Source of the DNA: Actinokineospora sp. NBRC 105648 | GTDB lineage: Bacteria; Actinomycetota; Actinomycetes; Mycobacteriales; Pseudonocardiaceae | Assembly: GCF_030269645.1 (NCBI RefSeq) | Contig: NZ_BSTR01000024.1 | Span: 83,460-122,401 of the forward strand | Length of the DNA stretch: 38,942 nucleotides | Direction: 5' to 3' | In this document: positions 10,217 to 18,426 of the stretch, piece by piece | Numbering within the stretch: position 1 is the stretch's first letter | Layout: every line of letters begins with the position of its first letter | The notes under the pieces: model-generated | Told to the model about the DNA's origin: nothing | What the model saw: only the letters and a program-made list of their open reading frames with translations | Database searches by the model: none | Translations under genes and position numbers: made by a program

Positions 10217-11155
10217 ATGGACGAGAAGGAGGCGGCGCGGACGGCGGTTCGGGAGTTCCTCAGCACGCGCCGCGACCGGATCTCACCCGCCGAGGTCGGC
10301 CTTCCGGCGGTCGGGACCCGGCGCCGGGTGAAGGGCCTGCGGCGGGCGGAGGTGGCGCTGCTGGCCGGGATCAGCCCGGAGTACTACATCCGCCTCGAGC
10401 GCGGCCAGGCCACCGGTCCGTCCCCCGGCGTCGTGGAGTCCGTGGCCGCGGTGCTGCGACTCGACGACGACGAACGCGTCCACCTGGAGCGGCTGCTCGC
10501 GGCCCTGACCCCCGAGGCCCGCAAGCACCGCGCGGCAGCGGTGAAGGACGCGGCAGCGGTGAAGGACACCGTCAGCCTGGGCGTCCGGGTGCTGCTGGAC
10601 TCGATGGGGCACCTGCCCGCTCTGGTGTTCAACACCCGGCTCGACGTCCTCGCGGTCAACGACCTCGGCCGGGCCCTCTATGCCACGGTGCTGGACATCG
10701 AAGGTCCGGCCAACGCGGCGCGGTTCATGTTCTTGGCCGAGCACGCCTCTCGGGAGCTGTTCCCCGAGTGGGAGCGCGTGGCTCACGACACCGTGTCCCT
10801 CTTGCGCGTCGAAGCCGGTAGGCGACCCGACGACCCGGCCCTGATCGCCCTCATCGGTCAGCTGTCCACCCGCAGCCAGGCGTTCCGCACCCGCTGGGCG
10901 GGCAACGACGTCAGGGCGCACCGGGCGGGTGCCAAGGTCTTCCGGCACCCGCTGATCGGCGAGGTCACGCTGCCCTTCGAGAACCTCACCGTCGCCGGGG
11001 ACCAGGTCTTGACCGTCTTCACCCCCGCGCCGGGTTCGCCGGAGCACGACGCGATCCGGCTGCTGGCCAGCTGGCACGCGGTGCCTGGACCGCCCGTGTC
11101 GGGCGCGTCAGCGGATGTGGGCGCTGGACAGGACCGACTCGATCGCGGGTGCTGA
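10217..11155 (+). CDS. XRE-family regulator with MmyB-like ligand-binding domain
   Basis: 312 residues. An N-terminal HTH (about 10-85) contains RRRVKGLRRAEVALLAGISPEYYIRLERG, the characteristic MmyB-type motif. The C-terminal part (about 110-280) has the PAS-like MmyB domain, with PALVFNTRLDVLAVNDLGRALY and a terminal LPFENLTVAGDQVLTVFTPAPGS, known from a related structure to bind a fatty acid. TACCCT ends 7 nt before the ATG and there is no Shine-Dalgarno, so the mRNA is probably leaderless. It likely controls the divergent aldo/keto reductase. Its last 48 bp overlap the convergent gene. Confidence 0.9.
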   Translation: MDEKEAARTAVREFLSTRRDRISPAEVGLPAVGTRRRVKGLRRAEVALLAGISPEYYIRLERGQATGPSPGVVESVAAVLRLDDDERVHLERLLAALTPEARKHRAAAVKDAAAVKDTVSLGVRVLLDSMGHLPALVFNTRLDVLAVNDLGRALYATVLDIEGPANAARFMFLAEHASRELFPEWERVAHDTVSLLRVEAGRRPDDPALIALIGQLSTRSQAFRTRWAGNDVRAHRAGAKVFRHPLIGEVTLPFENLTVAGDQVLTVFTPAPGSPEHDAIRLLASWHAVPGPPVSGASADVGAGQDRLDRGC

Positions 11156-11929
11156 CAGCGTCCCGGGGGTGTTCGGGCCACCGGACAGGTCGGCGGCGAT
11201 GACCAGGAGGGCGATGCCGCGCGGCCTGGTGGCCGTGGCGTTGTCCAGGTCCACGGCGAGGATGGCGACCTCGCCGGCGTCCGCCTCGCACGCGGCGTTC
11301 TTCGGGGCCGGGGTCACCTTCGCCACCGCCAGCACCGCTTGCTTGCCGTCCACCCGGGCGTTGCGGAACGCGGGTTCAGCCACTTTCGCGTTCGGGTAGT
11401 ACTTCTCGCCGAAGGCGGCGGTGAACGTGGTGGCCGTCTTCTCCAGCGAGACGTCTTTGTCGGTGGGGTTCTGCACCGCCGCGCTCACCGCGAAGGCCCG
11501 GGTATAGCCGGCGCCGCCGCACTCGTAGGCGCCGTAGGCGGCGGCACCGCTGAAGTTCACCCCGCGCACGTCGACCTTGGCCGCCGGGTCCGGGCGCCAG
11601 TCGCCGGGAATCGTGAACGAGATCCGCGATTCGGCGTTGTCAACGGTTCGCCCGTTCGGGGAGCGGGTGGTCGTGGGCGCGGTGGACCGGAACGTCGGCG
11701 GTCTGCTTGACGACGACAGGCGGGTGCTCGGCGGCCGGGACGTCGAGCTCTGCGGCCCGGCGATCGGGTCCGGGCTCCCGCCACCCCGGTTGACCAGCAC
11801 GATCGTGATCACCGTGCCGACGATGACGATGATCGCCGCGATGCTCAGCACCGCGGGCGTGCGCGAGGGCCGGGGTAGGCCCGCCTGCTGCCACCCGCCC
11901 GGTTGGTGCTCGCCCTGCCAGCCCGTCAC
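11108..11929 (-). CDS. Membrane-anchored hypothetical protein
   Basis: 273 residues. A short Gly/Gln-rich cytoplasmic head (1-24), one transmembrane helix (about 25-47, AVLSIAAIIVIVGTVITIVLV), a Ser/Thr/Pro-rich linker (about 50-95) and an extracytoplasmic globular domain (about 100-273) with two cysteines near ECGG and NAACEAD that could pair. This is a common actinomycete surface layout; the domain is not recognised. GTG start at 11929 with TATCGT ending 7 nt upstream, probably leaderless. Its 3' end overlaps the regulator gene by 48 bp in convergent orientation. Confidence 0.72.
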   Translation of the reverse strand: MTGWQGEHQPGGWQQAGLPRPSRTPAVLSIAAIIVIVGTVITIVLVNRGGGSPDPIAGPQSSTSRPPSTRLSSSSRPPTFRSTAPTTTRSPNGRTVDNAESRISFTIPGDWRPDPAAKVDVRGVNFSGAAAYGAYECGGAGYTRAFAVSAAVQNPTDKDVSLEKTATTFTAAFGEKYYPNAKVAEPAFRNARVDGKQAVLAVAKVTPAPKNAACEADAGEVAILAVDLDNATATRPRGIALLVIAADLSGGPNTPGTLSAPAIESVLSSAHIR

Positions 11930-12036
11930 GGCCGCGACGATAGCTCCACGAGAGCGATGTCGTGGCCTTTTCGGGTGGTTACTGTCCGCAGCAGATCAAC
12001 TGTGTGGGTGAACAAATTACAACGCTTTGGACTCGA

Positions 12037-12140
12037 ACTCACCCCGGTGAGTGACCCCTTTTTCTCTCTTAGTAGAGTCCGCGCACGCTGACTGGCGAAA
12101 AGCTTCTCGATCGGGTGAGTTGATCTTTTCGCAGGTCAGC
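12037..12140 (+). promoter_or_regulatory. Leader region of the thioester protein with two inverted repeats
   Basis: Upstream of the surface-protein gene there is an operator-like repeat ACTCACC-N2-GGTGAGT (12037-12052) and a larger imperfect hairpin with 16-nt arms, 14 of 16 paired (12087-12102 and 12125-12140), whose arms include CGAAAAG and CTTTTCG. The larger element ends 72 nt before the start codon, so it may sit in the 5' leader. The function is inference. Confidence 0.4.
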
Positions 12141-12212
12141 GGCGGCGGGCTCTCGGAATCCGCGCCGCATCCAGATAGCCGGGATCGACGTTCGGAATCC
12201 AGAAGGAGAGTC

Positions 12213-13427
12213 ATGGGGAGTCGTTGGAACCTGGCCCGTGCGGGGGCCGTGCTCGCGGTCACGGCGGTGTCCGCCGCGCTGGCCGCGATGCCCGCCTCGG
12301 CCGAGGGCGTCACCGGAACGCTGTTCAAGCCGGGCGATGAGGGCGTCGGCTTCGTCGTCCGGATGAAGCACGGCAAGGACGAGGTCGTCACGACGCCGTA
12401 CCTGTTCAACCTGAACCTCTCCGACGGCAAGAAGCTCAAGGTCTACTGCGTGGGCCTGAAGATCAACGCCTCGTACGAGAAGAACGTGATGAGCGAGGTC
12501 CCGTGGGCCTCGTACCCGGACCCGAACTCGCCGTTCAACGCCAACAGCGCCAAGATCAACTGGGCGTTGCACCACGGCTACCCGAAGGCCGACCTGGCCG
12601 CGCTCAACGCCCTCGGCCTGGCCACCAACGCCGACGGCATCGAGCTCGAGGAGGCCATCTCGGCCACCCAGGCCGCCCTCTGGCACTTCAGCGACGGCTA
12701 CGACATCGACCGCCAGAACCCAGTCGAGCGCGGCAACGACGACTCCGACAAGGACGTCCTGGCCCTCTACGACTACCTGACCGGTCCGAAGAACGTCGGC
12801 ATCGGCGAGTGGCCGGTCGGCGAGCTGAAGATCAACCCGAACACCCTCTCCGGTGAGTCCGGCAAGCTGGTCGGCCCGTTCAAGGTCACCACCAACGGCG
12901 TGGTCACCAAGCTCGAGTCGGCGCTGCCCGACGGTGTCCAGCTCACCGACGCCGACGGCAAGGTCCTCAAGGCCGCCGACATCAAGAACGGCACCCAGGT
13001 CTTCCTCAAGGTCGCCGCGGGCACCGAGGCGGGCAAGGGCAGCTTCAAGCTGACCGCCGACTCCCCGGTCATCGAGCTCGGCCGCCTGTTCACCGGCAAC
13101 CACTCAGACGGCGCGCCCGCGCAGCCGCTGATCGTGGCCGACTCCGAGACCAAGGTGCTGACCGCCGAGGCCAAGGGTGACTGGAAGGTCGCGCCGACCA
13201 CCCCGCCGTCGACCAGCACCACCACGACGGCGCCGTCGACCAGCCCGACCACCGGGACCACGGTGCCGCCGACGACCACCACCACGGTGGCCCCGGCCCC
13301 GCAGCCCAAGCCGAACCTGCCCGACACCGGCGCCTCGATCATGCTGCCGGTCCTGATCGGTCTCGGCCTGCTCGGTGGCGGTGCGGGCGCGCTGCTCTAC
13401 GTGCGCCACCGCCGCAACGCCGCCTGA
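12213..13427 (+). CDS. Cell-wall-anchored thioester-domain surface protein
   Basis: 404 residues. Signal peptide 1-30 ending ASA. The thioester domain (about 35-190) has C79 in VYCVG and Q153 in ATQAALWHFSDG; in this family (TED, PF08341) these side chains form an internal Cys-Gln thioester that binds host or surface amines covalently. A beta-rich domain follows (about 200-325), then a Thr/Pro stalk (328-365), the sortase signal LPDTG (369-373), a hydrophobic helix and an RHRRNAA tail. It should be displayed on the cell wall. AAGGAG lies 6 nt before the ATG. A strong hairpin ends the transcript. No sortase gene is in the window. Confidence 0.92.
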   Translation: MGSRWNLARAGAVLAVTAVSAALAAMPASAEGVTGTLFKPGDEGVGFVVRMKHGKDEVVTTPYLFNLNLSDGKKLKVYCVGLKINASYEKNVMSEVPWASYPDPNSPFNANSAKINWALHHGYPKADLAALNALGLATNADGIELEEAISATQAALWHFSDGYDIDRQNPVERGNDDSDKDVLALYDYLTGPKNVGIGEWPVGELKINPNTLSGESGKLVGPFKVTTNGVVTKLESALPDGVQLTDADGKVLKAADIKNGTQVFLKVAAGTEAGKGSFKLTADSPVIELGRLFTGNHSDGAPAQPLIVADSETKVLTAEAKGDWKVAPTTPPSTSTTTTAPSTSPTTGTTVPPTTTTTVAPAPQPKPNLPDTGASIMLPVLIGLGLLGGGAGALLYVRHRRNAA

Positions 13428-13445
13428 TAGCCCAAGACGCACTAC

Positions 13446-13483
13446 CCGATCCCCTCCCAGTCGCGAGACTGGGAGGGGATCGG
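13446..13483. terminator. Strong terminator hairpin after the thioester gene
   Basis: 17-bp perfect stem (13446-13462 and 13467-13483) with a GCGA tetraloop, containing GATCCCCTCCCAGTC and its complement. It begins 19 nt after the stop codon. It ends only 16 nt before the start of the next gene, so that gene needs a promoter within or right after the hairpin. Confidence 0.88.
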
Positions 13484-13499
13484 CGTTTACCGTCCTCTG

Positions 13500-15422
13500 G
13501 TGAGCACACGGGACGACCTGGCGGCACCGCACTGGCTGCGTGAGCTGCTCAAGCAGAAGCCGGTACCGCTGCCGTGGAAGCGGGCCCTGCGCGCCGCGGT
13601 CGCGATCGCCGGACCGGTCGCGGTGGGCATGGCCGCGGGCCGGATCGACCTGGGTGTACTCGTCTCGATCGGCGCGCTCTGCGTCGTCTTCGCCGATTCC
13701 GACGGTCCTTATCGCTACCGCGCTCAGCGGACGGTGTGGGCGGCCGCGGCGGGCACCGTCGGCTACCTGTTCGGCAACTTCGCCGGTGGCCCGGCCATCT
13801 GGTCGCTGGTGCTTGTCGCGGGCGTCTCCGCGCTGATCAGCGCGAGCGGTAGCAACGCCTCCATGGGCGGGCTGCAGCTGCTGGTGTTCGCCATCCTGGG
13901 CGCCGGTCAGGCCGCCGACCCGTGGCTGGCCTGGCGGTGCTTCGTGGTGGGCGCGGGGTTCGCGCTGCTGCTGTCGCTAGCCGCGTGGCCCGTGCGGGGC
14001 GCGGCGGTCGAACGGGCCGCGGTGGCCGCTGTGTACGACCACTTGGCCGCGATGCTCGCCGCGTCAGGAACCAGTGCGGCACGTGGCGCGAGGCGGGACC
14101 TGACCGCTGCGCTCAACGCCGCTTACGACGCCCTCCTAGACGCGCGCTCACACCTAGCAGGGCGTGACCGGTCCTACCGGCGCCTCTTCGTGATGCTCAC
14201 CGAGACGACCCCCGTGATTGAGGCGTCGGTAGCACTGGTCAACGCCAAGAGGCAGGCGCCGCTGGAGTTCGTGGAGTACCTGCGCGACGCCGCCGACCGG
14301 ATCCGCGCCCGCGAGCCGTTGCCCGAACCGCCGGACCCTCCCGCCGACGCCCGTGCCGTCGCCCAGCTGCACACGGGCTTGCGGGCCGTGGCCGACTTCC
14401 GCCGCGGTGACGACGACCCCGACCTGCGGCCCGCCGAGGAGCGGGCGGGCCTGCGCGAGCGCCTGAGCGTGTTCGCGGGCAGGCGCACCTGGTCGCTGGT
14501 GCTGCGCCTGATGGTCTGCGTCGGCCTCGCCGTGGCCCTCGGGCGGTTGCTGCCGCTGGAGCACTCCTACTGGGTCGCGCTCACCGTGGCGATCGTGCTC
14601 AAGCCGGACTTCGGGTCGGTCTTCGGCCGTGCCGTGCTGCGCGGCCTGGGCACCGTGGCCGGTGTCCTGCTCGGCGCCGGGGTGTTGGCGATCGACCCGC
14701 CCGGCTGGGTGCTGGTGCTGCTGATGGCGGTCGCCGCCGCGGCGTTGCCGGTGGGCCAGGTGCGCAACTACGGCATGTTCAGCACGTTCGTCACCCCGCT
14801 GGTCCTCGTTCAGCTCGACCTCGCCGAGGCGGGCAACTGGGCGTTGGTCGCCGCGCGCCTGCTCGACACCGCGCTCGGGTGCGCCATCGTGCTGATCTTC
14901 GGCTATCTGCTGTGGCCAGGTGCGCGGCATCCCCGCGTGGGGGAGGACCTCGCCGACGCACTCGACATCGTCGCCGAGTATCTCGATCACGCCCTCTTAG
15001 GTCGCCGTGGTGAACGGTCCTCTCTCCGCAGGCAGGCTTATCGAGCACTCTCGGATGTGCGGACCGCGTTCCAGCAGTCTCTTGTCGAACCGTCCGCTGC
15101 CGGGCGCAGAGCGGCTGCGTGGTGGCCCGTCATCGTCGGTCTGGAGCGGCTCACGGATGCGGTTACCGGCGTGGCGGTGGCTATCGACCGAGGAGCTGAT
15201 CCGATCGAAGAGCCAGACGTGAAAGTTCTTGCCGCTACGGTCCGGGAGGCGGCAAAAGCAGTAAGAGGGGAACGTGCGCCCAAGAGGTCCGCACTCCCCA
15301 AGAGCGAGCGGTTGGCCCGCGTGGTCGGCGAGCTCACGGCGGTGAATGCCACTCTGCGTGGCCCCAACCTGGCACAACGGCCACGCAGGCGCGGACGGGC
15401 GGCGGCCGACTGGGTAAGTTGA
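13500..15422 (+). CDS. FUSC-family (fusaric acid resistance-like) membrane protein
   Basis: 640 residues. Two membrane blocks, about 30-165 and about 330-485, each with several helices, are separated by a soluble helical region rich in charged residues (about 170-320), with a C-terminal cytoplasmic helical tail (about 490-640). This is the duplicated FUSC/aromatic-acid exporter arrangement. The substrate is unknown. GTG start at 13500 with no Shine-Dalgarno; TACCGT ends 6 nt before it, so it is probably leaderless. Codon 500 is TTA (14997-14999), and codon choice in the last 420 bp is visibly less G/C-ending than before. Confidence 0.85.
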   Translation: MSTRDDLAAPHWLRELLKQKPVPLPWKRALRAAVAIAGPVAVGMAAGRIDLGVLVSIGALCVVFADSDGPYRYRAQRTVWAAAAGTVGYLFGNFAGGPAIWSLVLVAGVSALISASGSNASMGGLQLLVFAILGAGQAADPWLAWRCFVVGAGFALLLSLAAWPVRGAAVERAAVAAVYDHLAAMLAASGTSAARGARRDLTAALNAAYDALLDARSHLAGRDRSYRRLFVMLTETTPVIEASVALVNAKRQAPLEFVEYLRDAADRIRAREPLPEPPDPPADARAVAQLHTGLRAVADFRRGDDDPDLRPAEERAGLRERLSVFAGRRTWSLVLRLMVCVGLAVALGRLLPLEHSYWVALTVAIVLKPDFGSVFGRAVLRGLGTVAGVLLGAGVLAIDPPGWVLVLLMAVAAAALPVGQVRNYGMFSTFVTPLVLVQLDLAEAGNWALVAARLLDTALGCAIVLIFGYLLWPGARHPRVGEDLADALDIVAEYLDHALLGRRGERSSLRRQAYRALSDVRTAFQQSLVEPSAAGRRAAAWWPVIVGLERLTDAVTGVAVAIDRGADPIEEPDVKVLAATVREAAKAVRGERAPKRSALPKSERLARVVGELTAVNATLRGPNLAQRPRRRGRAAADWVS

Positions 15423-15507
15423 CGCTTTGGCAGTGGGAAGTGGGGAACGGGTTGGGTACCCTTCGACGGGGTCCTCGCCCGGGCCTGTCAGAGTGCGGAG
15501 GAGCACC

Positions 15508-15738
15508 ATGGGCATCGATTTCAACGAGCTGAAGAACAAGGCCGAGGGCCTGATCGAGCAGCACGGGGACAAGATCGAAGAGGGCGTGGAGAAGGCGGGC
15601 GAGTTCGTCAAGGGCAAGTTCGGCCACGAGGCGCAGGTCGACACGGTCGTGGACAAGATCCAGGACCTGATCCCGGACAAGCCGGGCACCCAGGCCGCCC
15701 AGGGCACCGGCGAGCCGGACCAGGGCCACCAGGCGTGA
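15508..15738 (+). CDS. MT0933/Rv0909-like small protein (annotated antitoxin family)
   Basis: 76 residues with the family pattern: MGIDFNELKNKAEGLI, then amphipathic repeats of Lys, Glu and Ala, with GDKIEEGVEKAG and VDTVVDKIQDLIP, and a flexible Gly/Gln tail. Relatives of Mycobacterium tuberculosis Rv0909 are labelled antitoxins because of the neighbouring SRPBCC gene Rv0910, but evidence is limited. CGGAGGAG lies just before the ATG. Its stop overlaps the next gene by 4 nt (GTGA), so the two are co-translated. No SRPBCC toxin follows here. The sequence equally suits a stress-type helical protein. Confidence 0.82.
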   Translation: MGIDFNELKNKAEGLIEQHGDKIEEGVEKAGEFVKGKFGHEAQVDTVVDKIQDLIPDKPGTQAAQGTGEPDQGHQA

Positions 15739-16370
15739 GTTCGGACGCCGCGACCGAGCGGGTCCTCCCGGACGGGGGGACCCGCGTTCGCAACCCAGCG
15801 GTCTACACCTGGCAGGGCAGCGCGCCCACGACCCTGGAGTCGGTGCGCCTGCTGGTCACCGAGGCGCGGCTGCGCGCCTCCGGTCGGCTCATCGCCGCCG
15901 CCGACGAGGCGACCGGCACCGAGGCTTTCAGCGCGTCGTTCGAGGCCTCGGCCGACCGCGGTGACGAGGCGGGCAGGCTGCTGCTGCGCACCACCACCGC
16001 GGCCCAGGAGCGGCAGATCTCGCTGAACCGCACCGAGGACGGCGTCTGGCTGGTCGACCACGGCAACAGCTCCACCCGCGACGAGTTCGGCGGCTCGGTC
16101 ACCGTCGACGTCGCGGGCGCGGTCACCTTCAACACGCTGCCGATCCGCAGGCTGGGGCTGCACCGCACGCCGGGCGAGTTCGAGATCCCGGTGGTCTACG
16201 TGACCATGCCCGACCTGGAGGTCCGGCTGGTCCAGCAGACCTACCGGACGGTCTCGATCGCCGACGACCACGCCGTCATCGAGTACACCCAGGGCGGGTT
16301 CACCGCCGAGCTGACCGTCGACGCCGAGGGCATCGTGATCGACTACCCGGGTGTCGCGCAGCGCCTCTAG
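15735..16370 (+). CDS. Putative glycolipid-binding domain protein (DUF1089-like)
   Basis: 211 residues, all-beta in appearance. The order TWQGSAPTTLESVRLLVTEARLRASGRLIAA, then RQISLNRTEDGVWLVDH, FNTLPIRRLGL, and a terminal EYTQGGFTAELTVDAEGIVIDYPGVAQR matches the putative glycolipid-binding family (PF06475) known in Pseudomonas and actinobacteria. It has no signal peptide. Its GTG start overlaps the stop of the MT0933-like gene, implying a functional link. Its TAG stop overlaps the stop of the convergent gene within a CTAG tetranucleotide. Ligand binding is by family only. Confidence 0.82.
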   Translation: MSSDAATERVLPDGGTRVRNPAVYTWQGSAPTTLESVRLLVTEARLRASGRLIAAADEATGTEAFSASFEASADRGDEAGRLLLRTTTAAQERQISLNRTEDGVWLVDHGNSSTRDEFGGSVTVDVAGAVTFNTLPIRRLGLHRTPGEFEIPVVYVTMPDLEVRLVQQTYRTVSIADDHAVIEYTQGGFTAELTVDAEGIVIDYPGVAQRL

Positions 16371-18367
16371 ACGGTGAACGGCCGGTAGGACACCGCGAAC
16401 GCCGCCGTCGGGGTCGTCCCGATCAGCCTGATCTCGAACGAGTGATTTCCCCCGGTCAGGCCGTTCGTGGTGAGCGCGAGCCGCCACACGCCGCCGACCC
16501 CGGGGCCGTCGGCCACGGTCGGGATCCCCGCGATCCGCTGCCCGTCCAACCGGACCTCGACGCCCGCCACCCCGGCCAGCTCGCCACCGACGCGCTGCCC
16601 GGCCGGGCCGTCGGTGCGCACCTCGAGCACCACCCGGCCGCTGGGCACCTTCGCGCCCTCCGTGATCGGTTTGCCCGCCGCGTCGAAGAGGGTGGCCCCC
16701 GGGCGCGCGAGCGCGGGCTTTGTCCGCGGCAGGGGCACGTCGGTACCGCTGCCTGCCGCCGGTGACACCGCGCCCTCGGGAGCGACTAGCTCGACGCTTG
16801 CGCTGACCACCCTGGTCGCGGCTTGGGCGCGACGGACAGGTCCGTGCACCCGTATCGGCAGGGTGTTGCCGTCCTTCCCCAGGACTAACGCCTCGGGCGG
16901 TACGTCGGCCACTACCGGGTACCGCACGCCTCTTGTCATCGGCTGCCCGGCGACGGCCGGTCGCGCGGGGAAGTTGGCGCCGCCGATCTCCACGGTGAAG
17001 GTGTCGTCCGCGGGGTCCTTGGGACCGTTCTGCGGGATCAGCGTCAACCGCACCTGACCGCCTCGGGTGCCCGGGAGCGGGGTGCCGCCGGTCGTGGACA
17101 GCCCGGCGTCCGCGGCGACCACCACGGGACCGGCGTCGACCGGCGGCGGCACGACCAGGACCGGTACGGCCGTCGGCGCGCCGACGAACCCGATCAGGTT
17201 GATCCCCGCGTAGAGGCCACTCCCGCCGCCGAGCAGCCCCACGAGCGCGGTCGCCTCCCGCCACGCGGGCACCACGTCGCCGCCACCCACCACGACGCCG
17301 TCCCGCAGCACCTGCACGCCGTCGGTGCGGAGCACGACCTCCCAGCGCACGGACAGCCCGACCTGCGCGGTGGGCACCGGCTGGGTGGCGACCGCGGTGC
17401 CCATCCGGGGCGTCCCGGGAGCCACGAGCACCTGCACGTCTGTCGTGTCGTCCCGAGCCGCCACCCGCACCCGGATCGTCCCCGGTGGTAGCGCCGGGTT
17501 GTCCTGCGCCAGCCCGGGACGATCGGGTTTCGGCGAGCCGTTGGGGGAGCCGTCGATCAGGTCGGCGGGGCCGGGGACCAGGTCGACGAGCAGTTCGCCG
17601 CCCAGCGAGGGGTGGTCGGTGACCACCACGAACCGGCCCAACTCCCCGTCCGCAGGCGCATCTCGCAACCGGAACGGCGCACGTGCGCGTAGTCCTACCG
17701 GCTCCGCACCGCACTGCGCGCTGACGATCAGCCTCTTACCGTCGGAGCCCCCGCCGGTGGTAGCGCGGCCGCAGTCGGTGGTGCTGAAGAACCGCCAGTT
17801 GACCGGATCCGGCGTGACCCGATCTGTGAAGGTGTCTCGGAAAGACCAAGGGGTCTTGTCCTCGGCCTCTTGCGGTGTCGCTGTTGTCTTGGCGGGTTTG
17901 GACCGTTGCCCGTAAGAGTCGATCGTGCGGATCTCTATGTCGTAGGGCGCGGAGTTCTCCAGCCCGTCGAGCTGGGTCGTGGGCTGGGCTACCAGCCGGG
18001 TGTACTCGTTGGTGCCCGCGTGGCCCCACCGCACCTCGTACCCGGCCGCCCCCTTGGGTTCGGCCACCTCGGCGACCGCGGTGCCCCACCACAGCTGGAG
18101 GGTGCCCAGGCTCGACTTGGTCACGATCTTGCTCGGCGGCTCCGGCTTCGCGCCGGGCGCCGGGGTCACCACGCCCTCGCCCGCGAACTCGCGGACAGTC
18201 GTCTGCGGTGGCGGGACCGGCCGGGGCGTCGCCTGCGACGGGTCCTCGGGCGGCGTGCGCAGCACCACGATCGCCCCGCCGAGCAGCACCAAGCCCGCCA
18301 CGATGGCCGCGATCCGGCGGACGCGGGCGGGACGGCTCGGCGGGACGGGTAACGGCTCGTGATCCAC
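16367..18367 (-). CDS. Large membrane-anchored protein with fibronectin type III-like domain
   Basis: 666 residues. A Pro/Arg-rich cytoplasmic head, one transmembrane helix (about 19-40, AAIVAGLVLLGGAIVVL), a Pro-rich linker, then an Fn3-like domain (about 80-165) with LQLWWGTAVAEV, GYEVRWGHAG and YDIEIRTIDSYGQRS. A laminin/lectin-like beta region may follow (about 175-395), then further beta-sandwich segments to the end. The protein should face outward; partners are unknown. GTG start at 18367, with TACGTT ending 6 nt upstream and no Shine-Dalgarno. Codon 494 is TTA. It lies downstream of the prephenate dehydrogenase on the same strand. Confidence 0.78.
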   Translation of the reverse strand: MDHEPLPVPPSRPARVRRIAAIVAGLVLLGGAIVVLRTPPEDPSQATPRPVPPPQTTVREFAGEGVVTPAPGAKPEPPSKIVTKSSLGTLQLWWGTAVAEVAEPKGAAGYEVRWGHAGTNEYTRLVAQPTTQLDGLENSAPYDIEIRTIDSYGQRSKPAKTTATPQEAEDKTPWSFRDTFTDRVTPDPVNWRFFSTTDCGRATTGGGSDGKRLIVSAQCGAEPVGLRARAPFRLRDAPADGELGRFVVVTDHPSLGGELLVDLVPGPADLIDGSPNGSPKPDRPGLAQDNPALPPGTIRVRVAARDDTTDVQVLVAPGTPRMGTAVATQPVPTAQVGLSVRWEVVLRTDGVQVLRDGVVVGGGDVVPAWREATALVGLLGGGSGLYAGINLIGFVGAPTAVPVLVVPPPVDAGPVVVAADAGLSTTGGTPLPGTRGGQVRLTLIPQNGPKDPADDTFTVEIGGANFPARPAVAGQPMTRGVRYPVVADVPPEALVLGKDGNTLPIRVHGPVRRAQAATRVVSASVELVAPEGAVSPAAGSGTDVPLPRTKPALARPGATLFDAAGKPITEGAKVPSGRVVLEVRTDGPAGQRVGGELAGVAGVEVRLDGQRIAGIPTVADGPGVGGVWRLALTTNGLTGGNHSFEIRLIGTTPTAAFAVSYRPFTV

Positions 18368-18426
18368 CGGGACAACGTAAGGTCGCTGAGAGTCCCGTCA
18401 CAGATTCGTTGCCGACCCGAGACCTC

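Noticed and set aside
15423..15507. GGGTAC (15454-15459) as a stress sigma-factor -10 box before the MT0933-like gene
   Set aside because: No GNNT-type -35 lies at the required 14-16 bp distance, so the match is not better than chance.
15508..16370. Classical toxin-antitoxin module
   Set aside because: The family name of the first gene suggests it, but the second gene is a glycolipid-binding-domain protein with no toxin-like feature, so I report it only as an odd pairing.
14997..17714. Minus-strand open frame of about 900 codons through the FUSC end, the MT0933-like gene, the glycolipid-binding gene and part of the Fn3-like gene
   Set aside because: Its product is Arg/Gly/Pro-rich without domains and conflicts with well-supported genes on both strands.
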